From an uncultured Erysipelotrichaceae bacterium (GTDB taxonomy: Bacteria; Bacillota_I; Bacilli_A; RFN20; CAG-826), in NCBI GenBank assembly GCA_902802905.1, contig CADCNT010000006.1, positions 36,852-100,851 on the forward strand: a stretch of 64,000 nucleotides of DNA, in the 5' to 3' direction. Shown in pieces: positions 54,754-63,970 of the stretch. How positions within the stretch are numbered: position 1 is the stretch's first letter; each line of letters opens with the position of its first letter. Below the pieces are notes generated by a model. It searched no databases. It was not told the origin of the DNA and was given only the letters and a program-made list of their open reading frames with translations. Both the position numbers and the translations under genes were made by a program.

Positions 54754-55815
54754 ATGAAAAATGATTTAGAAACCAGGCTCGCTTTATTAAAAAAATATTA
54801 TGCTTATGATGAAGCAAGCAAGACCTTTAATATTGTTCTTCATTATGAAAAAGTAAGCGATATTCTCTCTAAAGAAGTTAAAAGCATTTCTGAAGTACCA
54901 TTAATGAGTGAAGAGTTCCTTAATAAAGTTTCTTATATATTAGAAGATATACCTAAAAATTATCATGCGAATATCTCTTTATGTATTGATGATTATGAAG
55001 GATATGATGAGAAAGTCATCATGGATTCATTTAACGATATGTTAGAATTCGGTCGTATAAAATATAACGCTGAAAATAGAAAGAAATATTATAAAGTTGC
55101 TGCTTTACTTGTCGTTGGATTAGTTCTTTTATTCTTCGGCATATATGTTTCCTTAGAACAGTGGTGGCATCTCTTTGATAAAGAACAGCTCGTTGGAGAA
55201 TTATTGAGCAATTTCTTAGAGATTGCTGGATGGGTTTTCTGTTGGGAGGCTGTTACCATTCTCTTCTTAGAAGAAAACGAGAATATGAGAAAAGGATCCT
55301 CTATTATTTATAAACTTAACTGTATTTCTTTATTAGATAAAGATAACAAGATTCTTCTAAATGAAGAATACGAACAGATTCAAAAACATTTTCATAAAAA
55401 TACACCGCTTAATAGAGCCGGAAATTTATTACTTTTATTCTCTGGATTTGCTTTTATCGGTTTAGCGTTAATGATGTCTATAAGGATGATTCCTACTTTT
55501 AAAGTTGGCACTCTATATTTAGGAGCGGCTTACATCGTCTTGAATATAATTTGGGTGATATTATTATTTGTAAGCGGCCTATTCTCGATTAAGTTATACG
55601 CTGGTAAAGAAAAATATCGCATTCCTGCAATAGTTTTCTTAGCTATTAATTTTATAGTTTCAATTGTTGTGCTTGTTCTTAATGTTATTAATATCTCAGT
55701 TACATATCTAACCGCGATGAGCGTTATTAGCTTGACGATTGAAGTTGCACATTGTCTAGGTTATTTCTTTACCGTTAACTACAAGAAGAAAAGATTGCAA
55801 TCTTTTTTATCTTGA
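54754..55815 (+). CDS. Membrane protein of unknown function
   Basis: A 353-aa protein that I do not recognise. Residues 1-~105 are soluble and helical; two helices follow (~112-132, 148-168), then a ~45-residue loop and about four helices to the end (~220-340), with a basic C-terminal tail (NYKKKRLQSFLS). No transporter or enzyme motif is visible. No clear Shine-Dalgarno site. Followed after 67 nt by a lipoprotein gene on the same strand. Confidence 0.75.
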   Translation: MKNDLETRLALLKKYYAYDEASKTFNIVLHYEKVSDILSKEVKSISEVPLMSEEFLNKVSYILEDIPKNYHANISLCIDDYEGYDEKVIMDSFNDMLEFGRIKYNAENRKKYYKVAALLVVGLVLLFFGIYVSLEQWWHLFDKEQLVGELLSNFLEIAGWVFCWEAVTILFLEENENMRKGSSIIYKLNCISLLDKDNKILLNEEYEQIQKHFHKNTPLNRAGNLLLLFSGFAFIGLALMMSIRMIPTFKVGTLYLGAAYIVLNIIWVILLFVSGLFSIKLYAGKEKYRIPAIVFLAINFIVSIVVLVLNVINISVTYLTAMSVISLTIEVAHCLGYFFTVNYKKKRLQSFLS

Positions 55816-55882
55816 TAAATGAATAGAAAAAAATAAAATATTTAGATACAATGAGAAAAGTTTTTCAGCTGGAGGAAAACAT

Positions 55883-58522
55883 ATGAAAAAGAAAATACGT
55901 CTATTATCATTTGCGTGCTTGGTGTTATCGGGCATGGTTGGATGTGGATCTAATCAACCTAGTGCACCTACTTTCACAGATGATCAATACCAATATTTAC
56001 TTGGTGAATTTTATGGAGTAGATAAGACATTAACTGTGACCAACAAATCGTTAGTTATTGAAGGAAAAACAAGTGAGACTTATTTACCAACCGAAATCAA
56101 AGAAGAATCAATTACTTATAAAGTTGGTTCTCACACCACTAGAGAGACCGTTATTGCTGTCTATTACGGCAAAAAACGTAACAAAGCAAACTATCGATTA
56201 ACTGTCTCTAGCGATGAATTCAAATTAATTGAATTTCAAAAAGAAGAAAATAACAAATATGTCACCCAATATTACTTCTCCCCTAAAGCAGATTATTTTG
56301 CTGGGGCGTATAACTTAACCGGTGAATATTCTTCCAAGAACCTTGTTTGGATTTTCTCAGATACTTTTGTAACCTCAACCATTTCTGATAAATATGCCGG
56401 GTATGAAGGAAGCGTCTATTATGAATATGGTAGAGCCCTTGCTTCCGCTCAAGGATTACTTGTTCCTGGATATTGCTTTGCTAAAGTCGAGAATGAAATG
56501 GCGGTGCTGACAGTAGCAAAACTTCTTGATGCTTCGGATGGAGGATTTTTTGAAGGATTGCTCTACACCAATGAGAACTCTGTTAATCTTCATATGATTT
56601 ATGATGGAAATATTACCCCAGATTATTTCTACGCTGACCAACACATGTTCACACAACAAATCTGTAATGAAGAAGGAAAAACCTTACTTAACTACTATAG
56701 TTCCTATGATCCTTATACTTATGAAGATGGAGATTTCTATCTCGTTGATAATGAAAAAGCTACTTATTCAGTTGCTAGAGGTGATAAAGGTTTAATTTAT
56801 TCATTCACTGTTTCCGATTCTAAAGTCTATAACGTGACAATTAACGCTAATGGATATCGTTATACAGTTGGCAACGAAGCACATTATTTTGCTCCGCTTA
56901 CTAGTTGGTTTGAAATCCCAGATCCATATAGCGATGAATTAGTTTTAGTTAGTGACAATCTATCAAATCAATTATCCATGCAATATCAAGACATTGACTG
57001 GGATTTATGGGTTTGTATTGATCCATTATTCAAATGGAATGGTAGTAAAATTGAAGATTATAAATTCACCGCTACTGAAAGAGGAAATATTATATTCTCA
57101 TTTACTGCTGATAATGTTGCTCATTCATTCATGAGAGGAAGCTCTTATGTTGCTATCGATGTTGTTGGTGAAACAATTAGCTACTATTACAATTTTGCCT
57201 ACGTTAAAGAACTTTATGTTGGAAATTTCTATAGCGGTGGAGAAACTAATGTCAAAATTGATAGTGATTTGAAAGTATCAATTAATGGTGCAGACAAAGT
57301 TCAATGCTCTATTGATTTAGATGCTGATTATGGAATTATTCTTTATTTAGACGCTAACAAGAAACTCATCTTTGTGAATTTTGGTTTAGAAGATGTTCGT
57401 GTCTGTGGATTATTCAATAAAGAAACAAATAAATCAACATTCCTTTTAGATGAAAAAGATTTCAATTCAGTTGTTGATGAATATACTTCTAAAGGTACTG
57501 ATAGTTTTAACTTAGATGGAAAATACAAACTAAGTGTTGATGGCGAATCAGTAAATTACAGTGTTGTTTTATTACAAACTGATTCATCTAACCTTGTTGC
57601 CTTAACTTATGAAATCAGTTCAGTGGCTTACTACGCTGTATTATCATTCAATGGTATAGTTAATTTATATCGTGCTGATAGTTCTGCTGGCTTTGTCTAT
57701 GTCAAAACAATGTTTAGTAAAAAAGCATTTGATTCTTTATTAGGTAAATATCAATATGATGGAAAATACGGAACAGAAACATTACTCTTTAGAGAAGATG
57801 GAAAACTATTCCTTGATAACTATATCGATGGACAAATAGTTCCTGAAGAACATGATTTCACCATCTCTATTAATAATGGAGTATATACATTAAACGTACT
57901 CGGAGAAAGCGCTCAAGGAACTTATTCCTTACCATTTGTTTTGGCGGAAAACTATACTTTAGTCTTTAATGACCTTTTCTATACTAGAGAAGAATTACAT
58001 GCTTTAAAAGGCACATATGGTCATAAAGCAAGCAAGACAACAATGTTAGTGGTTAATGGTACATTCTATATCAATAACCAAAAACAAGTTGTCTCCAACA
58101 TTTCTAGTGATTATATTGGCGGAAAACTAAATAGCGCAACATTCACAACTGAAAAATACACGATTCAGCTCAGCTACAACGCTAGTGGAGATAAAGTTGT
58201 TCAATTATATGAAACCGCTGATGAAGCAGGAACAAAAATTACCTTCGATGATAGTGATGACAGATTCTTAGACTTTTCTAAGACCTATACTCAAACTCTT
58301 GAAGATGGCATTACCGCTACTTGGGGTTTATCAACTCAATATAATTCCTACAACAACAAAGTTGAAACTAGATTAATGTATAATGGCGCTGCTTCTGGTG
58401 GATCATGGTTCTATCTTGAATACGCTGATGATGGAACACTATGTGTTAGAGGTTCAGCGGTCATGCAAAATTACCACTTCTACTTCGATGCATCTGGTAA
58501 CGGAGTAGCAGTTAAGTTATAA
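55883..58522 (+). CDS. Large lipoprotein with degenerate tandem repeats
   Basis: An 879-aa exported lipoprotein: lipobox MVG-Cys21, then an all-beta, Tyr/Asp/Ser-rich body. A loose repeat, (L)GxYxxxxxxxLxVxxdGxxxIN, recurs near residues 39 (LLGEFYG), 443 (YVGNFYSG), 542 (LDGKYKLSVDG), 617 (LLGKYQYDG) and 705 (LKGTYGHKA). The repeats suggest stacked small beta domains, as in surface adhesins or glycan-binding proteins. GGAGGAAAA lies 6 nt before the ATG. No enzyme motif or wall-sorting signal; function unknown. Confidence 0.82.
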   Translation: MKKKIRLLSFACLVLSGMVGCGSNQPSAPTFTDDQYQYLLGEFYGVDKTLTVTNKSLVIEGKTSETYLPTEIKEESITYKVGSHTTRETVIAVYYGKKRNKANYRLTVSSDEFKLIEFQKEENNKYVTQYYFSPKADYFAGAYNLTGEYSSKNLVWIFSDTFVTSTISDKYAGYEGSVYYEYGRALASAQGLLVPGYCFAKVENEMAVLTVAKLLDASDGGFFEGLLYTNENSVNLHMIYDGNITPDYFYADQHMFTQQICNEEGKTLLNYYSSYDPYTYEDGDFYLVDNEKATYSVARGDKGLIYSFTVSDSKVYNVTINANGYRYTVGNEAHYFAPLTSWFEIPDPYSDELVLVSDNLSNQLSMQYQDIDWDLWVCIDPLFKWNGSKIEDYKFTATERGNIIFSFTADNVAHSFMRGSSYVAIDVVGETISYYYNFAYVKELYVGNFYSGGETNVKIDSDLKVSINGADKVQCSIDLDADYGIILYLDANKKLIFVNFGLEDVRVCGLFNKETNKSTFLLDEKDFNSVVDEYTSKGTDSFNLDGKYKLSVDGESVNYSVVLLQTDSSNLVALTYEISSVAYYAVLSFNGIVNLYRADSSAGFVYVKTMFSKKAFDSLLGKYQYDGKYGTETLLFREDGKLFLDNYIDGQIVPEEHDFTISINNGVYTLNVLGESAQGTYSLPFVLAENYTLVFNDLFYTREELHALKGTYGHKASKTTMLVVNGTFYINNQKQVVSNISSDYIGGKLNSATFTTEKYTIQLSYNASGDKVVQLYETADEAGTKITFDDSDDRFLDFSKTYTQTLEDGITATWGLSTQYNSYNNKVETRLMYNGAASGGSWFYLEYADDGTLCVRGSAVMQNYHFYFDASGNGVAVKL

Positions 58523-58540
58523 AACATCAAACAACATAAA

Positions 58541-58565
58541 AACCTGATATTAATCAGGTTTTTTA
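58541..58565 (+). terminator. Bidirectional intrinsic terminator
   Basis: AACCTGAT, loop ATTA, ATCAGGTT, then TTTT; on the minus strand the same stem is followed by TTTATG. It separates the convergent lipoprotein and acyltransferase genes. Confidence 0.85.
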
Positions 58566-58582
58566 TCCCTTTTACAAAACAA

Positions 58583-59833
58583 TTATCTTTTCAGATTATC
58601 TTTTAATAAATCGTAAATATGCTCAACCGCAAAATGGATCTTTGTGAGTTGGGCTTTTTTACTTAACGGATAGACAAAGTAGGTATCATTTCTATCTGCA
58701 AGTTCAATAAATGAACCTCTATCTAAATAGGCATATTCAATATGAACTGCGTAGCTAAGTAATGATGATCTTCTAAATTCAAAGGAATTGTCTGTCCCTT
58801 TTAAGATAAAGCCTTCATTGATGCCATGAGTCAAGTGATAATGACCATCTTGAGGGACAAAACCAATACCAGCCCCCATTAATTTCTCAACACGGACGTC
58901 ATCTTCAAAGTGATATGTGCCGTCTAAGACTTCTTTTCTGACACACTCTTTTTCCCACTCATACCACTGACTTGGCCATTCATAAATAGTGGCTCCGTTA
59001 GTGCAGTGGAGTTTGCCGTTTTCTAAATAATCATATTTAACACCACAGTGGTTACAAGTTAAGTAGTGGGACTCACTCGACATTTGGAATTCCGCTCCAC
59101 AATGTGGACATTTGTAAAGGATTCTTTCTAAACCAACTGCTCTACTATCATATTTGATTTGGATGTTATTTTTCTCCATCCATAATTCATCAGAGGTGTC
59201 AAAGTTAGATTCAATTCTATGTTGTAACTCTTCAGCGGACATAGTTTCTGTTTCCCATTTATTAACGATGACATATACATCATCTTGGATAGGCTTAAAC
59301 TTCCTATTCTTTCTATCTGACCATTGTGGGCACTGCAAATAGTGACCATGTGTTTTAATCATCACCACTGGACAATTAGCAGTTTTAACAAATCTACCCA
59401 TGCTCTTATCAATTCTTTCAGTATTACCTGTAAAGGAATATCTAGCTTCTGGATAGAGAATTAAGATTTTCTTTTTCTTAAGAACTTCTAAATATTTAAT
59501 AGCGGCTTGTGGGTCGTTAGTGAACTTACGTTTTGCAAGAACACCGATTCTTCTAAAGATAAAGAATCTAGGTACAAATTCTTCTACAGTGCTAATCCAA
59601 TATGGTTTATGTGGAAAAGTGGTGCACAAGGCCATATAGAAATCAAGCATAGAAGCGTGATTAGAAATTAAGATATATGGTGGCTTTGGTAATTTATCGT
59701 GTTTTACTAGTTTGACATTGCTAATGAGTTTATTGATAACACTGATAATGATTATCACTAGATAAAAAATGTTCCACACTCTTTTAATAGGAAGCGTGCT
59801 TTCTATTTGTGGATATTTCTTTTCTTTTTTCAT
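58583..59833 (-). CDS. PlsC-type acyltransferase fused to a zinc-ribbon domain
   Basis: A 416-aa protein. After a membrane helix (~18-38), residues ~45-235 are a lysophosphatidic acyltransferase domain: NHASMLD (NHx4D, ~58) and LYPEARYSFTG (for FPEG, ~128). Residues ~238-262 carry a zinc ribbon, CPHCG-x-CNHCG (CxxC ... CxxC), followed by a ~150-residue beta-rich domain (DGTYHFEDDVRVEKLMG onward) that I do not recognise. PlsC proteins are usually 200-260 aa. It is probably a membrane lipid acyltransferase with a regulatory or sensing tail. A TATTAT box ends 7 nt before ATG 59833. Confidence 0.85.
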   Translation of the reverse strand: MKKEKKYPQIESTLPIKRVWNIFYLVIIIISVINKLISNVKLVKHDKLPKPPYILISNHASMLDFYMALCTTFPHKPYWISTVEEFVPRFFIFRRIGVLAKRKFTNDPQAAIKYLEVLKKKKILILYPEARYSFTGNTERIDKSMGRFVKTANCPVVMIKTHGHYLQCPQWSDRKNRKFKPIQDDVYVIVNKWETETMSAEELQHRIESNFDTSDELWMEKNNIQIKYDSRAVGLERILYKCPHCGAEFQMSSESHYLTCNHCGVKYDYLENGKLHCTNGATIYEWPSQWYEWEKECVRKEVLDGTYHFEDDVRVEKLMGAGIGFVPQDGHYHLTHGINEGFILKGTDNSFEFRRSSLLSYAVHIEYAYLDRGSFIELADRNDTYFVYPLSKKAQLTKIHFAVEHIYDLLKDNLKR

Positions 59834-59840
59834 AGTACGA

Positions 59841-59846
59841 ATAATA
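59841..59846 (-). promoter_or_regulatory. -10 box of the zinc-ribbon acyltransferase gene, leaderless
   Basis: TATTAT on the minus strand, 7 nt before ATG 59833, in the 20-nt gap to the upstream acyltransferase gene. Confidence 0.45.
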
Positions 59847-59853
59847 TCAATAT

Positions 59854-60912
59854 TTAGTAGCGATACGCAATCTCTTTGATTTTATCGAAGAATTTCTTTT
59901 CAAACTTATAGAAACTCCAGCTCTTGCCAAACATTAAGAAATGACCAAGTGGAATGAAATAAGTTACCGCGACAACTACCGCGGTATTAACAACGCACAG
60001 TAAGAATAACGCAATAGTCCAACCTGTTTGCAAGCCAGGATCAGTTAAGCCCATGTTTCTCCAATTTTTAATTAACATGAGATGTAAGAAATAAGCTTCT
60101 AAAGTAAATCTTCCCATAAACGCTAAAGCTTTTGAGAACTTGAAGTTATTTAGTAGTGTTCCTAGTCCATACATCGCTAGTAGTGCAAATAAGGAAGCGA
60201 TATAGAATAGAGGTAAGTTAGTTGGTAAATCAATGACCACCATCTTAGTGGAATAGTTAACAATTAAAACAGTAGCGGCAATACCAATACAGAAGCAGGC
60301 AATAGAAACCCACTTATTGAAATATCTAAAGAACTTGTCGCCAAATAAATATCCAAATAAGAATATAGGCGTATACGCGATGAAATAGTCATAGCCAATA
60401 AAAGTGTTCGTATAAATAACGTTTTGTTGCCTAAGGATGACAATAGTGGCGTATGATGCCGCTACAAACAAGAAGACACATAACTTCTTATATTTAGGGA
60501 ATAAAGAAGAAATGAGCAGACCTATATCACTAGATAGATTAAGCCACAATAATACCCATAGGAACCATAGTCCCATAACAGGTAGTTCCCAGAATTCTGC
60601 AAACGCAGCAGGTACATCAACCCATTGTTTATATAAGGCCACTCTTAAGATTAAAAAGAAGACGACTGGCCACATATAATTAAGGGCTCTTTTTAAAATA
60701 TCATATAGGAAACCCAGTGGTTTTAGTGGTTGACGATAAGAAACAGAGATGCCACTAAAGATAAAAAAGATTGGTAAACCAAGTACCACAAAGAATGTAC
60801 CAGTAAACGAATCATTAAACTTTAAAGTAGTTCTTTGAAGTACATGAATAAGAATAATTAAAAACATTGCAAAACATTTGCAAATATCAATTGTACGGTT
60901 TCGTTCTTTCAT
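59854..60912 (-). CDS. Acyltransferase 3 family membrane protein
   Basis: A 352-aa protein with about ten helices, of the acyltransferase-3 (OafA/YrhL-like) group: RNRTIDICKCFAMFLIILIHVLQ at the start with the conserved His, GLPIFFIFSGISVSYRQP, and a late GRFTLEAYFLHLMLI. These transfer acyl groups (often acetyl) to surface sugars or wall polymers. Start moved to 60912 (MKERNRT), because CATAAT ends 6 nt upstream; an earlier in-frame start at 60936 overlaps the promoter. Confidence 0.85.
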   Translation of the reverse strand: MKERNRTIDICKCFAMFLIILIHVLQRTTLKFNDSFTGTFFVVLGLPIFFIFSGISVSYRQPLKPLGFLYDILKRALNYMWPVVFFLILRVALYKQWVDVPAAFAEFWELPVMGLWFLWVLLWLNLSSDIGLLISSLFPKYKKLCVFLFVAASYATIVILRQQNVIYTNTFIGYDYFIAYTPIFLFGYLFGDKFFRYFNKWVSIACFCIGIAATVLIVNYSTKMVVIDLPTNLPLFYIASLFALLAMYGLGTLLNNFKFSKALAFMGRFTLEAYFLHLMLIKNWRNMGLTDPGLQTGWTIALFLLCVVNTAVVVAVTYFIPLGHFLMFGKSWSFYKFEKKFFDKIKEIAYRY

Positions 60913-60918
60913 ACAAAT

Positions 60919-60924
60919 ATTATG
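60919..60924 (-). promoter_or_regulatory. -10 box of the acyltransferase-3 gene, leaderless
   Basis: CATAAT on the minus strand, 6 nt before ATG 60912. Confidence 0.45.
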
Positions 60925-60942
60925 CACTGATTTCAAACATAA

Positions 60943-60966
60943 GAAAAAGCCCTCAATTTTGAGGGC
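60943..60966 (-). terminator. Intrinsic terminator of glnS
   Basis: Minus strand GCCCTCA, loop AAAT, TGAGGGC, then TTTTTC. Confidence 0.88.
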
Positions 60967-60973
60967 CTTGATA

Positions 60974-62620
60974 TTAGTTTGTAAATGATGATTTAAGAGA
61001 ACAGGTTCTATTGAACACTAAGTGGTCTTTACTGGACTCTTTATCAGTACAGAAATAACCAGTTCTAATAAATTGATATCTAGTTAATGGGACTGTATCT
61101 TTTAAAGAAGCTTCTACAAATCCTTCTAATTTGATCCAGCTATTTGGGTTAAGCCTTTCAATGAAGTCTTTTCCTTTAGTTTCTTCAGTTTCATCAAACA
61201 CTAGTGGTTCATATAAATTGAAGGTGGCTGGTAAAGCAGTAGTGGCTTCTACATAATGGATTGTGCCGTTAGGTTTTCTTCCTTCAAAGCCACTTCCTGA
61301 CTTAGTTTCTGGATCATACGTGCAGTGGATTTCAGTGATGTTACCTTCTGCATCTTTAACGACACTGTTACATTTAATGAAGTATGCACACATAAGTCTT
61401 ACTTCATCACCAACGGATAATCTCTTCCATTTTCTATTTGGCTTTTCCTCAATGAAGTCTTCTCTTTCAATATATAAGTATTTACCAAACGCAATCTTAC
61501 GAGTTCCTAACTCTTCGTTTTCCATATTATTAGGAGCGTCACAGTATTCAACTTGTCCTTCTGGATAATTATCGATAACTACTTTAAGTGGATTAAGGAC
61601 TGCCATTGGACGAGTAGTGATGAGCTTTTGCTCTTCTCTAAGGAAGAAGTCTAGGTTATCCGCGTTCGTGGTGCTATTGATTCTACTTAAACCGGTATAG
61701 AGAATAAAACTCTTAATACTTGTTGGGGTGAATCCTCTTCTTTTTAAACCCACTAAGGTTGGCATTCTTGGATCATCATAACCCGTGACATAGCCACCTT
61801 GGACTAATTGTCTTAAATATCTTTTAGACATTACTGTGTTAGTGATATTTAATCTACCCCATTCATATTGATGTGGGACATGTTCCATTTCACATTGCTC
61901 CACAAACCAGTCATATAAAGGACGGTGATTATCATATTCAAGAGAACATAAGGAATGGGTGACTCCTTCAAAAGCATCTTGAAGTGGATGCGCGAAGTCA
62001 TACATTGGATAGATACACCATTTGGTGCCTTGTCTATGATGTGGGACATGTAAGATACGATACATGACAGGGTCTCTCATATTAATGTTTGGAGAAGACA
62101 TATCGATTTTCGCTCTTAAGGTCTTTTCGCCATTTTGATATTTACCCGCTCTCATTTCTTCAAAGAGTTTGAGGTTTTCTTCAACGCTTCTATTTCTCCA
62201 TGGAGATTCAATGCCTGGTTCAGTTAAGGTTCCACGGTATTCGGTCATTTGTTCTGGAGTGAGATCATCAACATAAGCTAAACCTTTCTTAATCAAAAGG
62301 ATGGCTTTTTCATATGTCTTTTCAAAGTAGTCACTACCAAAGAAGATGTTTTTAGGAGTGTACCCTAACCATTTTAAATCTTCGATAATCGCGTCGACAT
62401 ATTCAGCGCCTTCATTAACTGGATTTGTGTCATCAAATCTTAAGTTAGTGTATCCACCAAAGCATTTTGCTAATTCAAAATCATTAACAATCGCTCTAGC
62501 GTGACCAATATGCAAATAAGCATTTGGTTCCGGTGGGAATCTAGTGACAATTTGTTTCACGCGACCTTCTTCAAGGTCTTTTTCCATGATTGTTTTTATA
62601 AAGTTGTTGATCTCTTCCAT
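60974..62620 (-). CDS. glnS: Glutaminyl-tRNA synthetase
   Basis: A 548-aa class I synthetase of GlnRS type and length. HIGH box [15 protein letters not shown] (~residue 32), [31 protein letters not shown] and KMSKS-box VMSKRYL (~263) are present, and the C-terminal beta-barrels match. It charges tRNA-Gln directly. GAGG lies 9 nt before ATG 62620. The enzyme is patchy in Firmicutes and is generally seen as horizontally acquired; it co-occurs here with GatCAB. Confidence 0.95.
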   Translation of the reverse strand: MEEINNFIKTIMEKDLEEGRVKQIVTRFPPEPNAYLHIGHARAIVNDFELAKCFGGYTNLRFDDTNPVNEGAEYVDAIIEDLKWLGYTPKNIFFGSDYFEKTYEKAILLIKKGLAYVDDLTPEQMTEYRGTLTEPGIESPWRNRSVEENLKLFEEMRAGKYQNGEKTLRAKIDMSSPNINMRDPVMYRILHVPHHRQGTKWCIYPMYDFAHPLQDAFEGVTHSLCSLEYDNHRPLYDWFVEQCEMEHVPHQYEWGRLNITNTVMSKRYLRQLVQGGYVTGYDDPRMPTLVGLKRRGFTPTSIKSFILYTGLSRINSTTNADNLDFFLREEQKLITTRPMAVLNPLKVVIDNYPEGQVEYCDAPNNMENEELGTRKIAFGKYLYIEREDFIEEKPNRKWKRLSVGDEVRLMCAYFIKCNSVVKDAEGNITEIHCTYDPETKSGSGFEGRKPNGTIHYVEATTALPATFNLYEPLVFDETEETKGKDFIERLNPNSWIKLEGFVEASLKDTVPLTRYQFIRTGYFCTDKESSKDHLVFNRTCSLKSSFTN

Positions 62621-62670
62621 AATTGAAACCTCACGCGAATAATTTTACTTAAAAAGTGTCATTCTTCAAC

Positions 62671-62701
62671 AAAAAATAGAGTTGATATTCTCAAACTCTA
62701 T
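62671..62701 (-). terminator. Intrinsic terminator of the flavoprotein gene
   Basis: Minus strand ATAGAGTT, loop TGAGAATATC, AACTCTAT, then TTTTTTG; it begins in the stop codon. Confidence 0.8.
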
Positions 62702-63837
62702 TATTTGATATTCTTTGAAACGTGCAAGCCAGTGGCAATTGCCCACATCAGGTTATAGCCTCCACATGGCCCATCATAGTCTAATAATTCACCAACGAAA
62801 TAGATGCCTTTTTCTGACTTAGATTCTAAATTAGAATTAACGTCTTTAAATCTAATTCCACCAGCACTGACATGGGATACTTCAAATCCATATGTTTTGT
62901 CATATATAAATGTCATGGCTTTGATATGGTGATCAATTAGTTCTTTGTCGTTAGGATTGCTCTTAAGAATATACTTCACTAGATTTGGATGGAGATATGC
63001 TTCTAGTAATGCTTCTCTTCCATTCTTTTTTAGGAACTCTTTTAACTCTTCTTTAGAGACATCTGGAAGTAAATCGAGGCGGACTCTGTATGGTTTTTCT
63101 TCCTTCATGTAGCGAGTTGAATTGAAGATAACAATGCCAGATAGACCTCTATCTTTAAAGAGAACCTCTCCTAATTCTTCAAAGATTAATTTTTCGTCGT
63201 CATCGTAGACAGATACTTTACCTTTGAATCTAGTTCCATCAACTTCTTTAGTTCTGTTTTTAGTATAGACAGGACAAAGTACTGGTCTAAATTCTTTTAG
63301 TCTATATCCATGTTTCTCTAGTAGTGGAACAATAGAGCCGTCACTACCTAAGTTTGGTGATGACTTACCCGCAGTGGCGAACACTAATTTATCTAAATGA
63401 TATTCACCTTTATTTGTTTTAAGAGTAATTCCTTTATCGTTTACTTTGTAATCAATAGGAGTGGATTCAAGTTCAATCTTCACTCCATATTTTTCACACG
63501 CTTTCAAAAGTGCATTTCTTACTGTCACTGCACTTTCAGTGATTGGATAAGATAAGCTACCCATCAATTTGGTTTTGATATTTATAGAATCTAAGAATTC
63601 TTTTTGCTTATCGAAAGGATATTCTTTGAGAATAGATTTAACGATTGGTTCATCAAATTGATCAGATATATCAATAGTGTTACCAATGTTACATTTGCCG
63701 TTTCCAGTAGCGAGAATCTTTTTAAGGGCTTTATCTAAGTGTTCAAAAACAATGACTTCATCTTTTGGATAAAGCATCTTTCTACTTATTGCAAACGTGA
63801 TTCCTGAAGCACCCGCTCCGACAACACCTATTTTCAT
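62701..63837 (-). CDS. HI0933-family flavoprotein (NAD(P)/FAD-dependent oxidoreductase)
   Basis: A 378-aa protein with N-terminal FAD site GVVGAGASGITFAI, the HI0933/YhiN signature GNGKCNIGN (~45), LVFATAGKSSPNLGSDGS, and C-terminal GELLDYDGPCGGYNLMWAIATGL. The family is widespread and its substrate is unknown; some members act in RNA base hydroxylation. Slightly shorter than the usual ~400 aa. GATAAT with an extended TG ends 9 nt before ATG 63837, and an 18-bp palindrome overlaps its -35. Confidence 0.92.
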   Translation of the reverse strand: MKIGVVGAGASGITFAISRKMLYPKDEVIVFEHLDKALKKILATGNGKCNIGNTIDISDQFDEPIVKSILKEYPFDKQKEFLDSINIKTKLMGSLSYPITESAVTVRNALLKACEKYGVKIELESTPIDYKVNDKGITLKTNKGEYHLDKLVFATAGKSSPNLGSDGSIVPLLEKHGYRLKEFRPVLCPVYTKNRTKEVDGTRFKGKVSVYDDDEKLIFEELGEVLFKDRGLSGIVIFNSTRYMKEEKPYRVRLDLLPDVSKEELKEFLKKNGREALLEAYLHPNLVKYILKSNPNDKELIDHHIKAMTFIYDKTYGFEVSHVSAGGIRFKDVNSNLESKSEKGIYFVGELLDYDGPCGGYNLMWAIATGLHVSKNIK

Positions 63838-63846
63838 TGCAAATAT

Positions 63847-63852
63847 ATTATC
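63847..63852 (-). promoter_or_regulatory. Extended -10 of the flavoprotein gene, leaderless
   Basis: TGTGATAAT on the minus strand, 9 nt before ATG 63837. Confidence 0.5.
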
Positions 63853-63860
63853 ACATCAGA

Positions 63861-63878
63861 TTTTATAACGTTATAAAA
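63861..63878. promoter_or_regulatory. 18-bp perfect palindrome over the flavoprotein -35
   Basis: TTTTATAACGTTATAAAA. It starts 9 bp upstream of the -10 and covers the -35 position (63870-63875), an ideal operator location. Confidence 0.45.
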
Positions 63879-63952
63879 CACAAAAAGTCTAAAAAAATAG
63901 TTAAATATCCTCGTGCGTGTTCGCGCAATAATCTTATATATTTATATTATTA

Positions 63953-63970
63953 AATGAATAAATATTCATT
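63953..63970. repeat. Inverted repeat AATGAATA-AA-TATTCATT
   Basis: 8-bp perfect arms with a 2-nt spacer near the right edge. The rest of 63879-64000 is AT-rich with no gene visible; the repeat may belong to the regulation of a gene beyond the window. Confidence 0.3.

Noticed and set aside
63953..63970. Replication-origin element at the right edge
   Set aside because: AT-rich with an inverted repeat, but no DnaA-box cluster (TTATCCACA) and no dnaA or dnaN nearby.
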